Assembly: GCF_010468565.1 (NCBI RefSeq)
Contig: NZ_WUEG01000003.1
Coordinates: 62,001-126,000 of the forward strand
Length of the DNA stretch: 64,000 nt
Direction of reading: 5' to 3'
Source: Allomuricauda sp. TY007
GTDB lineage: Bacteria; Bacteroidota; Bacteroidia; Flavobacteriales; Flavobacteriaceae
The translations under genes and the position numbers were made by a program. The notes under the pieces are model-generated. The model did not search any database, was not told the DNA's origin, and worked only from the letters and a program-made list of their open reading frames with translations. Below are positions 53,584-62,252 of this stretch, one piece after another (position 1 is the first letter of the stretch; every line of letters begins with the position of its first letter).

Positions 53584-55953
53584 ATGAAAAAATTTATTTC
53601 CCCTTTATTAGCTATTGCCATGCTTTTTATAGGAGCGTGTAGTGGCGATGATAACGGTGCTATACCAGAACCGGAACCAGAGCCAGAACCATCCGGTGAG
53701 GAGATAACCAAAACAGGTGTCCTTACCGAAGATGAGACTTGGACTGCTGAGAACGTATACATATTGGACGGCAAGGTAGTGGTAGGTGACGGTGTTACCC
53801 TTACCATTGAAGCCGGTACCATTATAAAAGGTGAAGAAGGGCAGGAAACCCTTGCTTCTGCCCTTGTAGTGGACCAAGGCGGTACATTGATGGCCGAAGG
53901 TACTCCTACAAACCCGATTATTTTTACCTCTGTGCTTGATGGAATTGAGCCAGGAGAGACCACTGGAACACTTACCACTGCCGATACAGGCCTTTGGGGA
54001 GGTGTGATAGTTTTGGGTAAAGCTCCCATCTCTGTAAACGGGGATATCGAGACTGCCCAGATTGAAGGACTCCCTGCAGATGAGGACTATGGTGAGTACG
54101 GTGGTACAGACCCAGCGGACAATTCCGGATCTTTGAAATACATCTCCATCCGCCACGGTGGTGTGGCCATCGCAACGGACAACGAGATCAACGGATTGAC
54201 ACTTGGTGGTGTTGGTTCCGGCACAACGGTTGACCATATCGAAATCGTTGCCAACCAGGATGATGGTATTGAGTGGTTCGGTGGAACTGTGAACGTGACC
54301 AACGCTTTGGTGTGGAGCCAAGGAGATGACGGTTTTGATGCCGACCAAGCTTGGACAGGTTCTTTGACCAATGGTGTGGTCGTTATGTCCACTGAGTCAG
54401 GATCTGCCCTTGAGCTTGATGGACCTGAGGGAAGTGCTACAACAGAAGGAGGTTACACCTTAGAGGACATTACGCTAATAGGTGCAGGTACTTCCAGCAA
54501 GTACGCCGACCTTAGGGACGGGCTTATCGCCAACCTTAACAACATTTTTGCTTATGATTTTGGAGCTGAGGCCACTGTAAACATCAACGGTGCCGATTCT
54601 GCAACAGAGCTTACCAATGACAGGATCACCTTCTCCAACTGGGAAATTGTATTGCCCGAAGGAGTTGTAATGGCAGATATTTTTGCCGGTGATTTTACAC
54701 CTGGCGATGAAAGCAAATTCTTAGATAATGCAACAGCAGTAGGATCAGGAAGCGTAGGTGCCAATATTGATGTGTTTTCTTGGACATTGGCCGCTTCCGA
54801 AAGTGCCATTCCTGCAGAACCTCTAGGAACTACTATTACAAAAACTGGTTTCCTTACGGTTGATGAAACCTGGACTGCCGAAAACATTTATGTGTTGGAT
54901 GGAAAAGTAATTGTTGGTGATGGTGTAACCTTGACCATTGAACCGGGTACCATTATTAAAGGTGCCGAAGGACAGGAAACTCTTGCCTCTGCACTTGTGG
55001 TTGATCAAGGCGGTACATTAATGGCCGAAGGTACTGCCGAAAGCCCAATCATTTTTACCTCTGTGCTCGATGGCATTGAGCAAGGACAGACCACTGGGAC
55101 ACTTACCGCTGCCGATACAGGTCTTTGGGGAGGTGTAATTGTTTTGGGTAAAGCTCCCATCTCCGTAAACGGGGATATCGAAACTGCCCAGATTGAAGGA
55201 CTCCCTGCAGATGAAGATTACGGACAGTACGGTGGTACAGACCCAGCGGACAATTCTGGGTCTTTGAAATACATTTCCATCCGTCACGGCGGAGTGGCCA
55301 TAGCAACAGACAACGAGATCAACGGTTTGACTCTTGGTGGTGTTGGTTCCGGCACAACGGTTGATCACATCGAAATCGTGGCCAACCAAGATGACGGTAT
55401 CGAGTGGTTCGGTGGATCTGTGAATGTGACCAATGCTTTGGTATGGTCCCAAGGGGATGACGGTTTTGATGCCGATCAAGCTTGGACAGGTTCTTTGACC
55501 AATGGTATGGTAATCATGTCTGCGGAATCAGGCACTGGTCTTGAACTTGATGGACCCGAGGGAAGTGCAGCAACAGAAGGAGGTTACACCTTGGAGAACA
55601 TCACCCTTATCGGTGCAGGTACTTCTAGCAAGTACGCAGACCTTAGGGACGGGCTTATCGCCAACCTTAACAACGTTTTTGCTTATGGGTTTGGAGCCGA
55701 TGCCACTGTGAACATCAACGGTGCAGACTCCGCAACGGAACTTGCCAACGACAGGATTACCTTCTCCAACTGGGAAGTTGTATTGCCCGAAGGTGTTGTT
55801 TTGGCCGATATTTTTGGTGGAGACTTTACTCTTGGCGACGAAAGCAAATTCTTAAACAATGTAACATCAATAGCAGCTCCCGAAGATGCTTCAGTCGGTG
55901 CAGACACAACTGTATTTGCATGGACTTTTGCTTCTAGCGAGAGCGCTTTCTAG
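53584..55953 (+). CDS. Lipoprotein with two near-identical 377-aa beta-rich repeats
   Basis: The 789-aa protein has a lipoprotein leader (FIGACSGDD, Cys19) and a Glu/Pro linker (PEPEPEPEP). Two copies of one module of about 377 aa follow, the second offset by exactly 1,131 bases. Each starts near TxDETWTAENxYxLDGKVxVGDGVTL and includes ISIRHGGVAIATDNEINGL, GIEWFGG, DGFDADQAWTGSLTNG and GTSSKYADLRDGLIANLNN. The pattern of short repeated strands suggests a right-handed beta-helix of the kind seen in secreted Bacteroidota proteins. No catalytic residue is evident. A hairpin at 55981-56015 separates it from the receptor gene. It probably acts with that TonB receptor at the surface. Confidence 0.75.
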   Translation: MKKFISPLLAIAMLFIGACSGDDNGAIPEPEPEPEPSGEEITKTGVLTEDETWTAENVYILDGKVVVGDGVTLTIEAGTIIKGEEGQETLASALVVDQGGTLMAEGTPTNPIIFTSVLDGIEPGETTGTLTTADTGLWGGVIVLGKAPISVNGDIETAQIEGLPADEDYGEYGGTDPADNSGSLKYISIRHGGVAIATDNEINGLTLGGVGSGTTVDHIEIVANQDDGIEWFGGTVNVTNALVWSQGDDGFDADQAWTGSLTNGVVVMSTESGSALELDGPEGSATTEGGYTLEDITLIGAGTSSKYADLRDGLIANLNNIFAYDFGAEATVNINGADSATELTNDRITFSNWEIVLPEGVVMADIFAGDFTPGDESKFLDNATAVGSGSVGANIDVFSWTLAASESAIPAEPLGTTITKTGFLTVDETWTAENIYVLDGKVIVGDGVTLTIEPGTIIKGAEGQETLASALVVDQGGTLMAEGTAESPIIFTSVLDGIEQGQTTGTLTAADTGLWGGVIVLGKAPISVNGDIETAQIEGLPADEDYGQYGGTDPADNSGSLKYISIRHGGVAIATDNEINGLTLGGVGSGTTVDHIEIVANQDDGIEWFGGSVNVTNALVWSQGDDGFDADQAWTGSLTNGMVIMSAESGTGLELDGPEGSAATEGGYTLENITLIGAGTSSKYADLRDGLIANLNNVFAYGFGADATVNINGADSATELANDRITFSNWEVVLPEGVVLADIFGGDFTLGDESKFLNNVTSIAAPEDASVGADTTVFAWTFASSESAF
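53716..55950 (+). repeat. In-gene tandem duplication, unit 1,131 bp
   Basis: Unit 1 spans about 53716-54846 and unit 2 about 54847-55950. Long stretches are nearly identical at the DNA level, for example around 54013-54080 against 55144-55211, with mostly synonymous differences, so the copying or gene conversion is fairly recent. Confidence 0.85.
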
Positions 55954-55980
55954 GTCTCAAAATAATTTATTAAAAAAAGG

Positions 55981-56016
55981 AAATGTCCAAAGGCTTTTAT
56001 AGTCTTTGGACATTTT
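55981..56016 (+). terminator. Hairpin between repeat lipoprotein and TonB receptor genes
   Basis: AAATGTCCAAAG (55981-55992) and CTTTGGACATTT (56004-56015) form a perfect 12-bp stem with an 11-base loop. Only one extra T follows, so it may be a weak terminator or an mRNA-processing or stabilising hairpin that sets the ratio between the two gene products. Confidence 0.65.
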
Positions 56017-56050
56017 GTCGAATAATTGAACACTATTTAAATCATACAAA

Positions 56051-58876
56051 ATGCATAAAAAAATCCTCTCAGTAATCGCGATTTCGCTGGCTTTGGTTCA
56101 GTTTGCTTTCGCACAAGTAGGTACCATTAGAGGAGAGTTGACAGATGGTGAGTTTAATGATGTATTGCCTTTTGCCAATATTTTAGTGAAGGGCACTACA
56201 GTTGGTACTACCTCCGATTTTGAGGGGGCCTATTCCCTAGAAGTGGAACCAGGTACGTACACTGTGGTATTTTCATATATTGGGTATACCCCACAAGAAA
56301 TTACCGATGTCGTCGTGGAGGCCGGCAAGATTACTGAACTCAATGTACTGCTGCAGCCTGCCTCAGCCCAATTGGACGAAGTAGTCGTTACAACAACCGT
56401 AAGGAAAAATACCGAAGCCTCTGTATTGAACCTTCAAAAGAATTCCGTAACCCTTATGGACGGATTGTCATTAGAAGGTATCAAAACAATGGGAGCAAGC
56501 AATATAGCTTCCGCCGTAAAAAGGGTGCCGGGAGTTTCCGTGCAAGATGGGAAATATGTGTATGTGCGGGGATTGGGCGATCGTTACACCAAATCCATTT
56601 TGAACGGCATGGACATCCCTGGACTTGACCCGGACAAGAATACTGTTCAAATGGATATTTTTCCGACCAACATTTTGGAAAACGTGATTGTTTTGAAATC
56701 AGCATCAGCTGAATTACCAGCTGACTTTACAGGAGGCGTAGTCAATATCATCACAAAAGATTTTCCAACACAAAAGCAGATGTCCATTTCTGCTTCGGTC
56801 GGTTATAACCCAAGTATGCACTTTCAAGACAATTACTTAAGTTATGAAGGTGGCGCAACTGACTTTTTGGGGTTTGATGACGGCACAAGAGAACTTCCAT
56901 TCCCTTCGAATTCAGTTATTCCAAGCCCATCGGATTCCAATAGAAATAGTATTTTGGATGATTACACCAGAGCTTTTGAATCCAACATGGCCGCTCAGGA
57001 ACAAACATCCAAACCCGATTTTAGTCTAGGTTTTAGCTATGGCAACCAATTTAATGTAGGCGACAACACTTTAGGTTTTATTGCTTCTTTGGACTATAAA
57101 AACACAACAAGGTTTTATGAAGGTTTTGAGAACGGTATCTATCAGAAAGCCCCAGAAAGTGATATCTATGAACTTCGTTTTGACAGGAGGCAACGAGGTG
57201 ATTTGGGAACCAACAATGTATTGGGTTCTGCTTTGGTGGGACTTTCCTATAAAACAGGGAGGTCAAAATACCGTTTAAACCTACTACATATCCAAAATGG
57301 GGAATCAAGAGCAGCGTTGTACGACCAAAGAACCGAAATTTCCAACGCCCTTGATGTGGTAAAGGACAATTTGGAATACTCCGAACGTTCTGTGAGCAAT
57401 TTGTTGCTATCTGGAAAACACACCTCTGAAGATGCTTCTTTTACTTCGGAATGGAGCTTGTCACCAACTTTAACAAGCGTTCAGGATAAAGATGTGAGGC
57501 TAACCACTTTCATAGTCAACCCCGATGGTTTCACCATTAGTTCGGACGCAGGCTTTCCAACCCGACTATGGAGAGATTTGAAAGAGGTAAATGCTGTTGG
57601 TAAAATAGACTTTACTAAAAGCTATAGCCTGTTCGACAATAAGGCTCTATTTAAATTTGGAGGGCTCTACAGCTACAAACAGCGAGAATACGGCATCTAT
57701 AACTACGATATCGCGTTCTATAATTTTAGCACGGCCAGTCTTAATGGAGATCCAGATGCAATTTTATTGGAAGAAAACATTTGGACCCGCGAAAACAATT
57801 CTGGTTCTTATGCGAGAGGTAACTTTCAGCCTGCAAATAGTTTTGATTCAAATCAGAATACTACCGCTTTCTACCTTTCCAATGAATTCAAGTTTGCCGA
57901 TAGATTAAGAGCCATCATTGGGGTTAGGGCCGAAAACTTCACCACCTTTTTTACTGGACAAAACAATACTGGAACCGAAGTTTACAACGAAGAAAAAACC
58001 ATAAGCGAACTGGACTTTTTCCCTTCGGCCAACTTTATCTATGAGGTAAAGGACAATGTGAACATGAGACTTTCCTATTCCAAAACCACGGCAAGGCCAA
58101 GCTTTAAAGAACTATCCGTAGTACAGATTGCAGATTTATTGACAGGTGTCCTTTTTCTTGGAAACTTGGACTTACAACCTACATATATTGACAATTTTGA
58201 CTTTAGGTTTGAAGTTTTTGGCGATAGTGCACAAATGTTTGCTATCAGTAGTTTTTACAAGAAGTTTAAAGACCCGATAGAAATTGTTGCCTACGATATA
58301 ACAGCACCTAACCAATTTACCCCTCGAAATTCCCCATCGGCAGATGTTTTGGGATTGGAATTTGAAGCCAGAAAGAATTTTGGGTTTATCACTGAAGGAT
58401 TAAAGGATTTGAGTTTGAACGTGAACGTTTCTATAATCGATTCCAAAATAGAGATGGCAAAAGGAGAAAATCAAGAATATGATTCCAGACAAACATTTGC
58501 CAGGGATGGTGAAACCATTGATGAAACTAGACAGTTGCAAGGGCAATCCCCATTTTTGGTAAATGCAGGACTAAACTATAACAACAGAAATATTGGTCTT
58601 GAGACAGGGGTTTTCTACAATGTTCAGGGAAAAACTTTGGAAGTAGTCGGTTTTGGGCAAAATCCGGATGTGTTCACACAACCTTTTAATAGTTTGAACT
58701 TTAATTTTTCAAAAACTTTTGGGCAAGAACAAAATAGCAAAATAACCCTTAAAGTAAACAACATACTCAATGACACTAGGGAAAGCTTATATGATTCGTT
58801 TGGCGCGGCCAAGCAAAATTTCTCGTACAGGGAAATTGGAACAGCTTTTTCGTTAGGGTATAGCCTTAACTTTTAG
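56051..58876 (+). CDS. TonB-dependent receptor
   Basis: The 941-aa outer-membrane receptor has a signal peptide (ALVQFAFAQ), a carboxypeptidase-like N-terminal domain (IRGELTDGEFNDVLPFANIL), the motif QLDEVVVTTT, and a plug with YVYVRGLGDRYTKSILNG and GGVVNIITKDFP. A beta-barrel with a final aromatic residue (YSLNF) follows. It lacks the SusC signature and no susD lies nearby. It imports an unknown ligand with TonB energy. It follows the repeat lipoprotein and may be controlled by the PhoB-like regulator; phosphate-containing ligands are then a possibility. A terminator follows at 58903. Confidence 0.92.
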   Translation: MHKKILSVIAISLALVQFAFAQVGTIRGELTDGEFNDVLPFANILVKGTTVGTTSDFEGAYSLEVEPGTYTVVFSYIGYTPQEITDVVVEAGKITELNVLLQPASAQLDEVVVTTTVRKNTEASVLNLQKNSVTLMDGLSLEGIKTMGASNIASAVKRVPGVSVQDGKYVYVRGLGDRYTKSILNGMDIPGLDPDKNTVQMDIFPTNILENVIVLKSASAELPADFTGGVVNIITKDFPTQKQMSISASVGYNPSMHFQDNYLSYEGGATDFLGFDDGTRELPFPSNSVIPSPSDSNRNSILDDYTRAFESNMAAQEQTSKPDFSLGFSYGNQFNVGDNTLGFIASLDYKNTTRFYEGFENGIYQKAPESDIYELRFDRRQRGDLGTNNVLGSALVGLSYKTGRSKYRLNLLHIQNGESRAALYDQRTEISNALDVVKDNLEYSERSVSNLLLSGKHTSEDASFTSEWSLSPTLTSVQDKDVRLTTFIVNPDGFTISSDAGFPTRLWRDLKEVNAVGKIDFTKSYSLFDNKALFKFGGLYSYKQREYGIYNYDIAFYNFSTASLNGDPDAILLEENIWTRENNSGSYARGNFQPANSFDSNQNTTAFYLSNEFKFADRLRAIIGVRAENFTTFFTGQNNTGTEVYNEEKTISELDFFPSANFIYEVKDNVNMRLSYSKTTARPSFKELSVVQIADLLTGVLFLGNLDLQPTYIDNFDFRFEVFGDSAQMFAISSFYKKFKDPIEIVAYDITAPNQFTPRNSPSADVLGLEFEARKNFGFITEGLKDLSLNVNVSIIDSKIEMAKGENQEYDSRQTFARDGETIDETRQLQGQSPFLVNAGLNYNNRNIGLETGVFYNVQGKTLEVVGFGQNPDVFTQPFNSLNFNFSKTFGQEQNSKITLKVNNILNDTRESLYDSFGAAKQNFSYREIGTAFSLGYSLNF

Positions 58877-58902
58877 TATTCTAAAAACAATTGTATTTAA
58901 AG

Positions 58903-58932
58903 AAGCTCCCGACACTATTGGGGGCTTTTTTT
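58903..58932 (+). terminator. Intrinsic terminator after the TonB receptor gene
   Basis: AAGCTCCC (58903-58910) pairs with GGGGGCTT (58920-58927) over a 9-base loop, with one G-U pair, and is followed by a run of T. Confidence 0.8.
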
Positions 58933-58976
58933 GCATTTCATCGAAAAGTAACCCCCTATTCGTCAAAAGGTTCCGG

Positions 58977-59003
58977 TTTGGCATTGCAATTTTTATATAT
59001 TTG
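58977..59003 (+). promoter_or_regulatory. Promoter of the first orphan T9SS-domain gene
   Basis: TTTG (58977-58980) and a perfect TATATTTG (58996-59003) lie 15 bases apart, slightly closer than usual; the ATG is 28 bases downstream. Confidence 0.5.
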
Positions 59004-59030
59004 TGGCATACCGTTTGCAACCATTAACGT

Positions 59031-59342
59031 ATGAAGCACTTTTACTTCGTCATTTTATTATTAGTCTGTACACTTGGCTTTTCTCAGGAAAGTGCCAAAT
59101 CAAGTGCGGATATTGACGGGTTTAAGTTATACCCTAATCCTGTTTCCCAAGGAAAGGTTTATATTGAGACAACTCAAAATTCCCCTAAAAAAATCCTTGT
59201 TTTTGATGTATTGGGTACACAAGTGCTCCAAACCACCATTATTGGAAAGGAACTCAACCTTTCCGAACTTACTAAAGGAGTCTACATTCTTAGGGTTTTT
59301 GAACAAAATAAAGTAGCTACTAGAAAGCTCATTGTGAAGTAG
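59031..59342 (+). CDS. Orphan T9SS type A sorting domain protein 1
   Basis: The 103-aa protein is a signal peptide (LLVCTLGFSQ, cut near residue 19), about 11 linker residues and a complete type A T9SS C-terminal sorting domain: FKLYPNPVS, VYIET, KILVFDVLG, LNLSELTKGVYILRV and a final TRKLIVK. There is no cargo domain. T9SS sorting domains normally direct large proteins across the outer membrane and are cut off. A protein made of the signal alone could be a decoy, a regulator or a small surface peptide; none is shown. It has its own promoter and a paralogue directly downstream. Confidence 0.85.
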   Translation: MKHFYFVILLLVCTLGFSQESAKSSADIDGFKLYPNPVSQGKVYIETTQNSPKKILVFDVLGTQVLQTTIIGKELNLSELTKGVYILRVFEQNKVATRKLIVK

Positions 59343-59489
59343 TTCAGTCCATTTTCGTTGCTTTATAATTCCTCTTAACAACAGTTTTCAACGCTTTACA
59401 ACCGGTTTTAGTACTTTCACAACATAAAATGGTCAGCATTGGCCTGTTTACCTACCTTTAAACTGCGCATATACCCCAAATCAGCATAC

Positions 59490-59813
59490 ATGAAGAAAAT
59501 CTACTTTGTTTTACTTATGGCTTTACCTTTATTTTCTTTCGGTCAAGACCTGGTTACAGTTAATAATGAGCCCGTACAAGAGCTCAAGGGTTTTAAAATG
59601 TACCCCAACCCTGCTTATGGGAGTGAAGTTTACATTACAACGGAAACCAACGGAACCAAGGATGTTAAGGTTTACGATGTTTTCGGCGAAGTTGTTCTCA
59701 CCAAAAGAATCAGCACCAACACTTTGGACATATCCAGATTGGTACCAGGTGTTTATGTGCTTCAAGTAACGGAACTTAAAAAAACAATGACCCGAAAACT
59801 GGTCGTTAAATAA
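59490..59813 (+). CDS. Orphan T9SS type A sorting domain protein 2
   Basis: The 107-aa paralogue starts at the ATG at 59490 (a TTG at 59439 gives a longer frame without a signal). It has a signal peptide (LPLFSFGQ), a 13-residue linker and the sorting domain FKMYPNPAYGS, VYITTETNG, VKVYDVFGEVVL, LDISRLVPGVYVLQV and TRKLVVK. The two copies are clearly related but diverged throughout. The 147-base gap between them has no good promoter (TACCTTTA at about 59452 is one mismatch from TAnnTTTG). A terminator follows at once. Confidence 0.85.
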   Translation: MKKIYFVLLMALPLFSFGQDLVTVNNEPVQELKGFKMYPNPAYGSEVYITTETNGTKDVKVYDVFGEVVLTKRISTNTLDISRLVPGVYVLQVTELKKTMTRKLVVK

Positions 59814-59832
59814 TATAACACAAGATATTTTG

Positions 59833-59860
59833 AAGCCCTTTTTTGCGAAGGGCTTTTTTA
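59833..59860 (+). terminator. Intrinsic terminator after the second T9SS-domain gene
   Basis: AAGCCCTT (59833-59840) and AAGGGCTT (59848-59855) form the stem, loop TTTTGCG, followed by TTTTTA. Confidence 0.85.
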
Positions 59861-59868
59861 TTTTTGGG

Positions 59869-59876
59869 TACTTTTG
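59869..59876 (+). promoter_or_regulatory. -7 element TACTTTTG, nearly leaderless promoter of the LuxE-like gene
   Basis: TACTTTTG is a full TAnnTTTG match that ends 7 bases before the ATG at 59884, so the transcript would have almost no leader. The same GGTACTTTTRCC block stands directly before the SDR gene at 62253. Confidence 0.5.
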
Positions 59877-59883
59877 CCCATGA

Positions 59884-60870
59884 ATGAAACAGATTGACAC
59901 CCATCGGATTTTTAATATCAATAATGCGGACGAATTTGAAAAAGTCGCATTGGATATTTTCAAGTTTCAATACGTAAACAATAAGGTGTACAAGGACTTT
60001 TGCATTCATCTAAAGAAATCTCCCAAAAATGTTTCAAGCTCATCGGAAATACCTTTTCTGCCTATTTCCTTCTTTAAGACACATAGGATTGTTTCAACTC
60101 AAAAAGAACCGCAAACCATTTTTACCAGTAGCGGAACTACACAAAGCACCACAAGCAAGCATTTGGTGCCAGACATCAAACTGTACGAAGAAAGTTTCCT
60201 TGAGGCATTTGAACTATTCTACGGTAAACCCGAAAAGTTTTGTATTCTGGCGCTTTTACCCTCTTATCTGGAAAGAGAAGGTTCCTCTTTGATCTATATG
60301 ATCAACAGTCTCGTTGAAAAATCGGAACACCCCAGTAGTGGGTTTTATCTTCATAATTTGGAAGAACTCCATCAAAAACTACAGGAATTGGAGCAAAAAG
60401 GCACCAAAACCTTATTGATCGGTGTTTCGTTCGCCCTCTTGGATTTGGCTGAACAATTTCCCACAACATTAAAAAATACCATTGTTATGGAAACCGGGGG
60501 CATGAAAGGACGTCGCAAAGAGCTTATCCGTGAAGAACTGCACTACATCTTGAAAAAGGGATTGGGTGTTGATAAAATCCATTCCGAATATGGGATGACA
60601 GAACTTTTGTCTCAAGCATATTCCAAAGGAAACGGTATATTTCAAACCCCACCTTGGATGAAAATCATAACACGTGACACCGAAGACCCTTTAACCGTTC
60701 AGCCCAACGGAAAAACAGGGGGCATCAACGTTATTGATTTGGCCAACATCTATTCCTGTTCCTTTATTGCTACGCAAGATTTAGGCAAAACACATCCCAA
60801 CGGAACTTTTGAGGTATTGGGCCGTTTTGACAATTCAGATATTAGAGGCTGTAATCTAATGGTGCTGTAA
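59884..60870 (+). CDS. LuxE/PaaK-like acyl-protein synthetase
   Basis: The 328-aa protein resembles the acyl-adenylate LuxE/PaaK branch: FLPISFFKTHRI, the phosphate loop FTSSGTTQSTTS at about residues 80-91, ETGGMKGRRKELIREELH and HSEYGMTELLSQ. Such enzymes activate an acid with ATP and pass it to a Cys or other carrier. There are no luciferase genes here, so light production is excluded by context. In Flavobacteria this gene is usually solitary. The acyl substrate is unknown. It is convergent with tyrS with a 1-base gap. Confidence 0.8.
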   Translation: MKQIDTHRIFNINNADEFEKVALDIFKFQYVNNKVYKDFCIHLKKSPKNVSSSSEIPFLPISFFKTHRIVSTQKEPQTIFTSSGTTQSTTSKHLVPDIKLYEESFLEAFELFYGKPEKFCILALLPSYLEREGSSLIYMINSLVEKSEHPSSGFYLHNLEELHQKLQELEQKGTKTLLIGVSFALLDLAEQFPTTLKNTIVMETGGMKGRRKELIREELHYILKKGLGVDKIHSEYGMTELLSQAYSKGNGIFQTPPWMKIITRDTEDPLTVQPNGKTGGINVIDLANIYSCSFIATQDLGKTHPNGTFEVLGRFDNSDIRGCNLMVL

Positions 60871-60871
60871 A

Positions 60872-62167
60872 CTACTCCACTACCAGAACAAAGTAATTCT
60901 TCTTGCCCCGTTGAAGCAGCACAAATTTATCATTGATCAAGTCTGAAGCCTTAATCAAATAATCCTCTTTTACCTTTTCCTTGTTTACAGAAATGGAATT
61001 TTGCTTCAATTCCCTTCTAGCCTCGCCATTGGAACCCAAAAAACCTGTTTTAGCTGCCAAGGCCCCGATCATGTCCAAACCAGATTCAAGTTCATCTTTA
61101 CCAACCGTTGCTTGGGGAACCCCGTCAAAAACATCCAAAAATGTCTTTTCGTTAAGTTGTTTTAAATCATCCGAAGTGGATTTCCCAAAAAGTATGTTAC
61201 TCGCCTTGATGGCATTGTCCAAATCTTCCTGGGAATGTACCATAATGGTAACTTCTTCGGCCAATCTCTTTTGCAATGCCCTCATGTGGGGTGCTTCTTT
61301 ATGCTCGGCTACCAAATCCTCAATCTCCTTTTTACTCAAAAAAGTAAATATTTTGATGTATTTCTCGGCATCCTCATCGGAAGTGTTCAACCAATATTGG
61401 TAAAATTTATAAGGAGAGGTTCGTTCAGCATCCAACCAAACATTTCCGCCTTCAGTCTTCCCGAATTTGGTACCATCGGCCTTGGTGATCAGCGGGCAGG
61501 TAAGGGCAAAGCCCTTTCCACCACCAATTCTTCGGATAAGTTCCGTGCCCGTTGTAATGTTTCCCCACTGGTCGCTACCGCCCATTTGCAACGTACAATC
61601 ATGGTTTTGGTAGAGATACAGAAAATCATAGCCCTGAACCAACTGATAGGTAAACTCGGTAAAGGACATTCCTTCCTTGGCGTCCGAAGAAAGACGTTTT
61701 TTCACGGAATCCTTCGCCATCATATAGTTTACGGTAATGTGCTTACCAACATCACGGATGAACTCCAAGAATGAAAAGTTCTTCATCCAATCGTAATTAT
61801 TGACGAGTACCGCCGCATTGTCCTCCCCGCTTTCAAAATCCAAAAACCGGCTCAATTGCTCTTTTAAAGCCTCTTGATTGTGACGAAGTGTTTTTTCGTC
61901 CAAAAGATTCCGTTCGGCCGACTTGCCAGATGGATCGCCGATCATTCCCGTTGCACCTCCTACCAAAGCATAGGGCTTGTGGCCGGCCAGTTGAAAGTGT
62001 TTGAGCATCATAACGCCTACCAAATGGCCAATATGAAGAGAGTCCGCCGTAGGATCGATCCCAACATAAGCGGCACGCATTTCCTCCATAAGGTGCTCCT
62101 CGGCTCCTGGCATCACATCGTGTACCATTCCCCTCCATTGCAGTTCTTGAACAAAATTCTTCGTCAT
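60872..62167 (-). CDS. tyrS: Tyrosyl-tRNA synthetase
   Basis: The start is put at the ATG at 62165-62167 (431 aa), giving [21 protein letters not shown], the standard bacterial N-terminus (quoted in part: FVQELQWRG); the longer frame to 62233 lacks homology-like sequence. The class I motifs are [10 protein letters not shown] (HIGH) and KFGKTEGG (KMSKS equivalent), with GGSDQWGNI between them, and a C-terminal S4 RNA-binding domain (SINKEKV). It charges tRNA-Tyr. A promoter-like TATATTTG lies upstream on the minus strand. It is divergent from the SDR gene. Confidence 0.96.
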   Translation of the reverse strand: MTKNFVQELQWRGMVHDVMPGAEEHLMEEMRAAYVGIDPTADSLHIGHLVGVMMLKHFQLAGHKPYALVGGATGMIGDPSGKSAERNLLDEKTLRHNQEALKEQLSRFLDFESGEDNAAVLVNNYDWMKNFSFLEFIRDVGKHITVNYMMAKDSVKKRLSSDAKEGMSFTEFTYQLVQGYDFLYLYQNHDCTLQMGGSDQWGNITTGTELIRRIGGGKGFALTCPLITKADGTKFGKTEGGNVWLDAERTSPYKFYQYWLNTSDEDAEKYIKIFTFLSKKEIEDLVAEHKEAPHMRALQKRLAEEVTIMVHSQEDLDNAIKASNILFGKSTSDDLKQLNEKTFLDVFDGVPQATVGKDELESGLDMIGALAAKTGFLGSNGEARRELKQNSISVNKEKVKEDYLIKASDLINDKFVLLQRGKKNYFVLVVE

Positions 62168-62189
62168 GATCAGTTTTTTGGAATAGCTG

Positions 62190-62222
62190 CAAATATAAAA
62201 TGAAGTTGGCATTTCGCTCAAT
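62190..62222 (-). promoter_or_regulatory. Promoter of tyrS
   Basis: The minus strand has ATTG (62219-62222) and a perfect TATATTTG (62190-62197) with 21 bases between; the ATG lies 22 bases further on. Confidence 0.5.
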
Positions 62223-62252
62223 TTTTCCACCACAAATAGGTACTTTTACCTT

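Noticed and set aside
53608..54348. A 246-codon open frame antisense to the repeat lipoprotein, also repeated at 55018-55479
   Set aside because: It repeats only because the forward gene is duplicated; no start context or domain supports it.
53716..55950. Long direct repeats that could look like a CRISPR or satellite array
   Set aside because: The repeat unit is 1,131 bases and stays in one reading frame; it is a protein-module duplication.
59884..60870. Bioluminescence locus
   Set aside because: Only a LuxE-like enzyme is present; luxA/B/C/D are absent.
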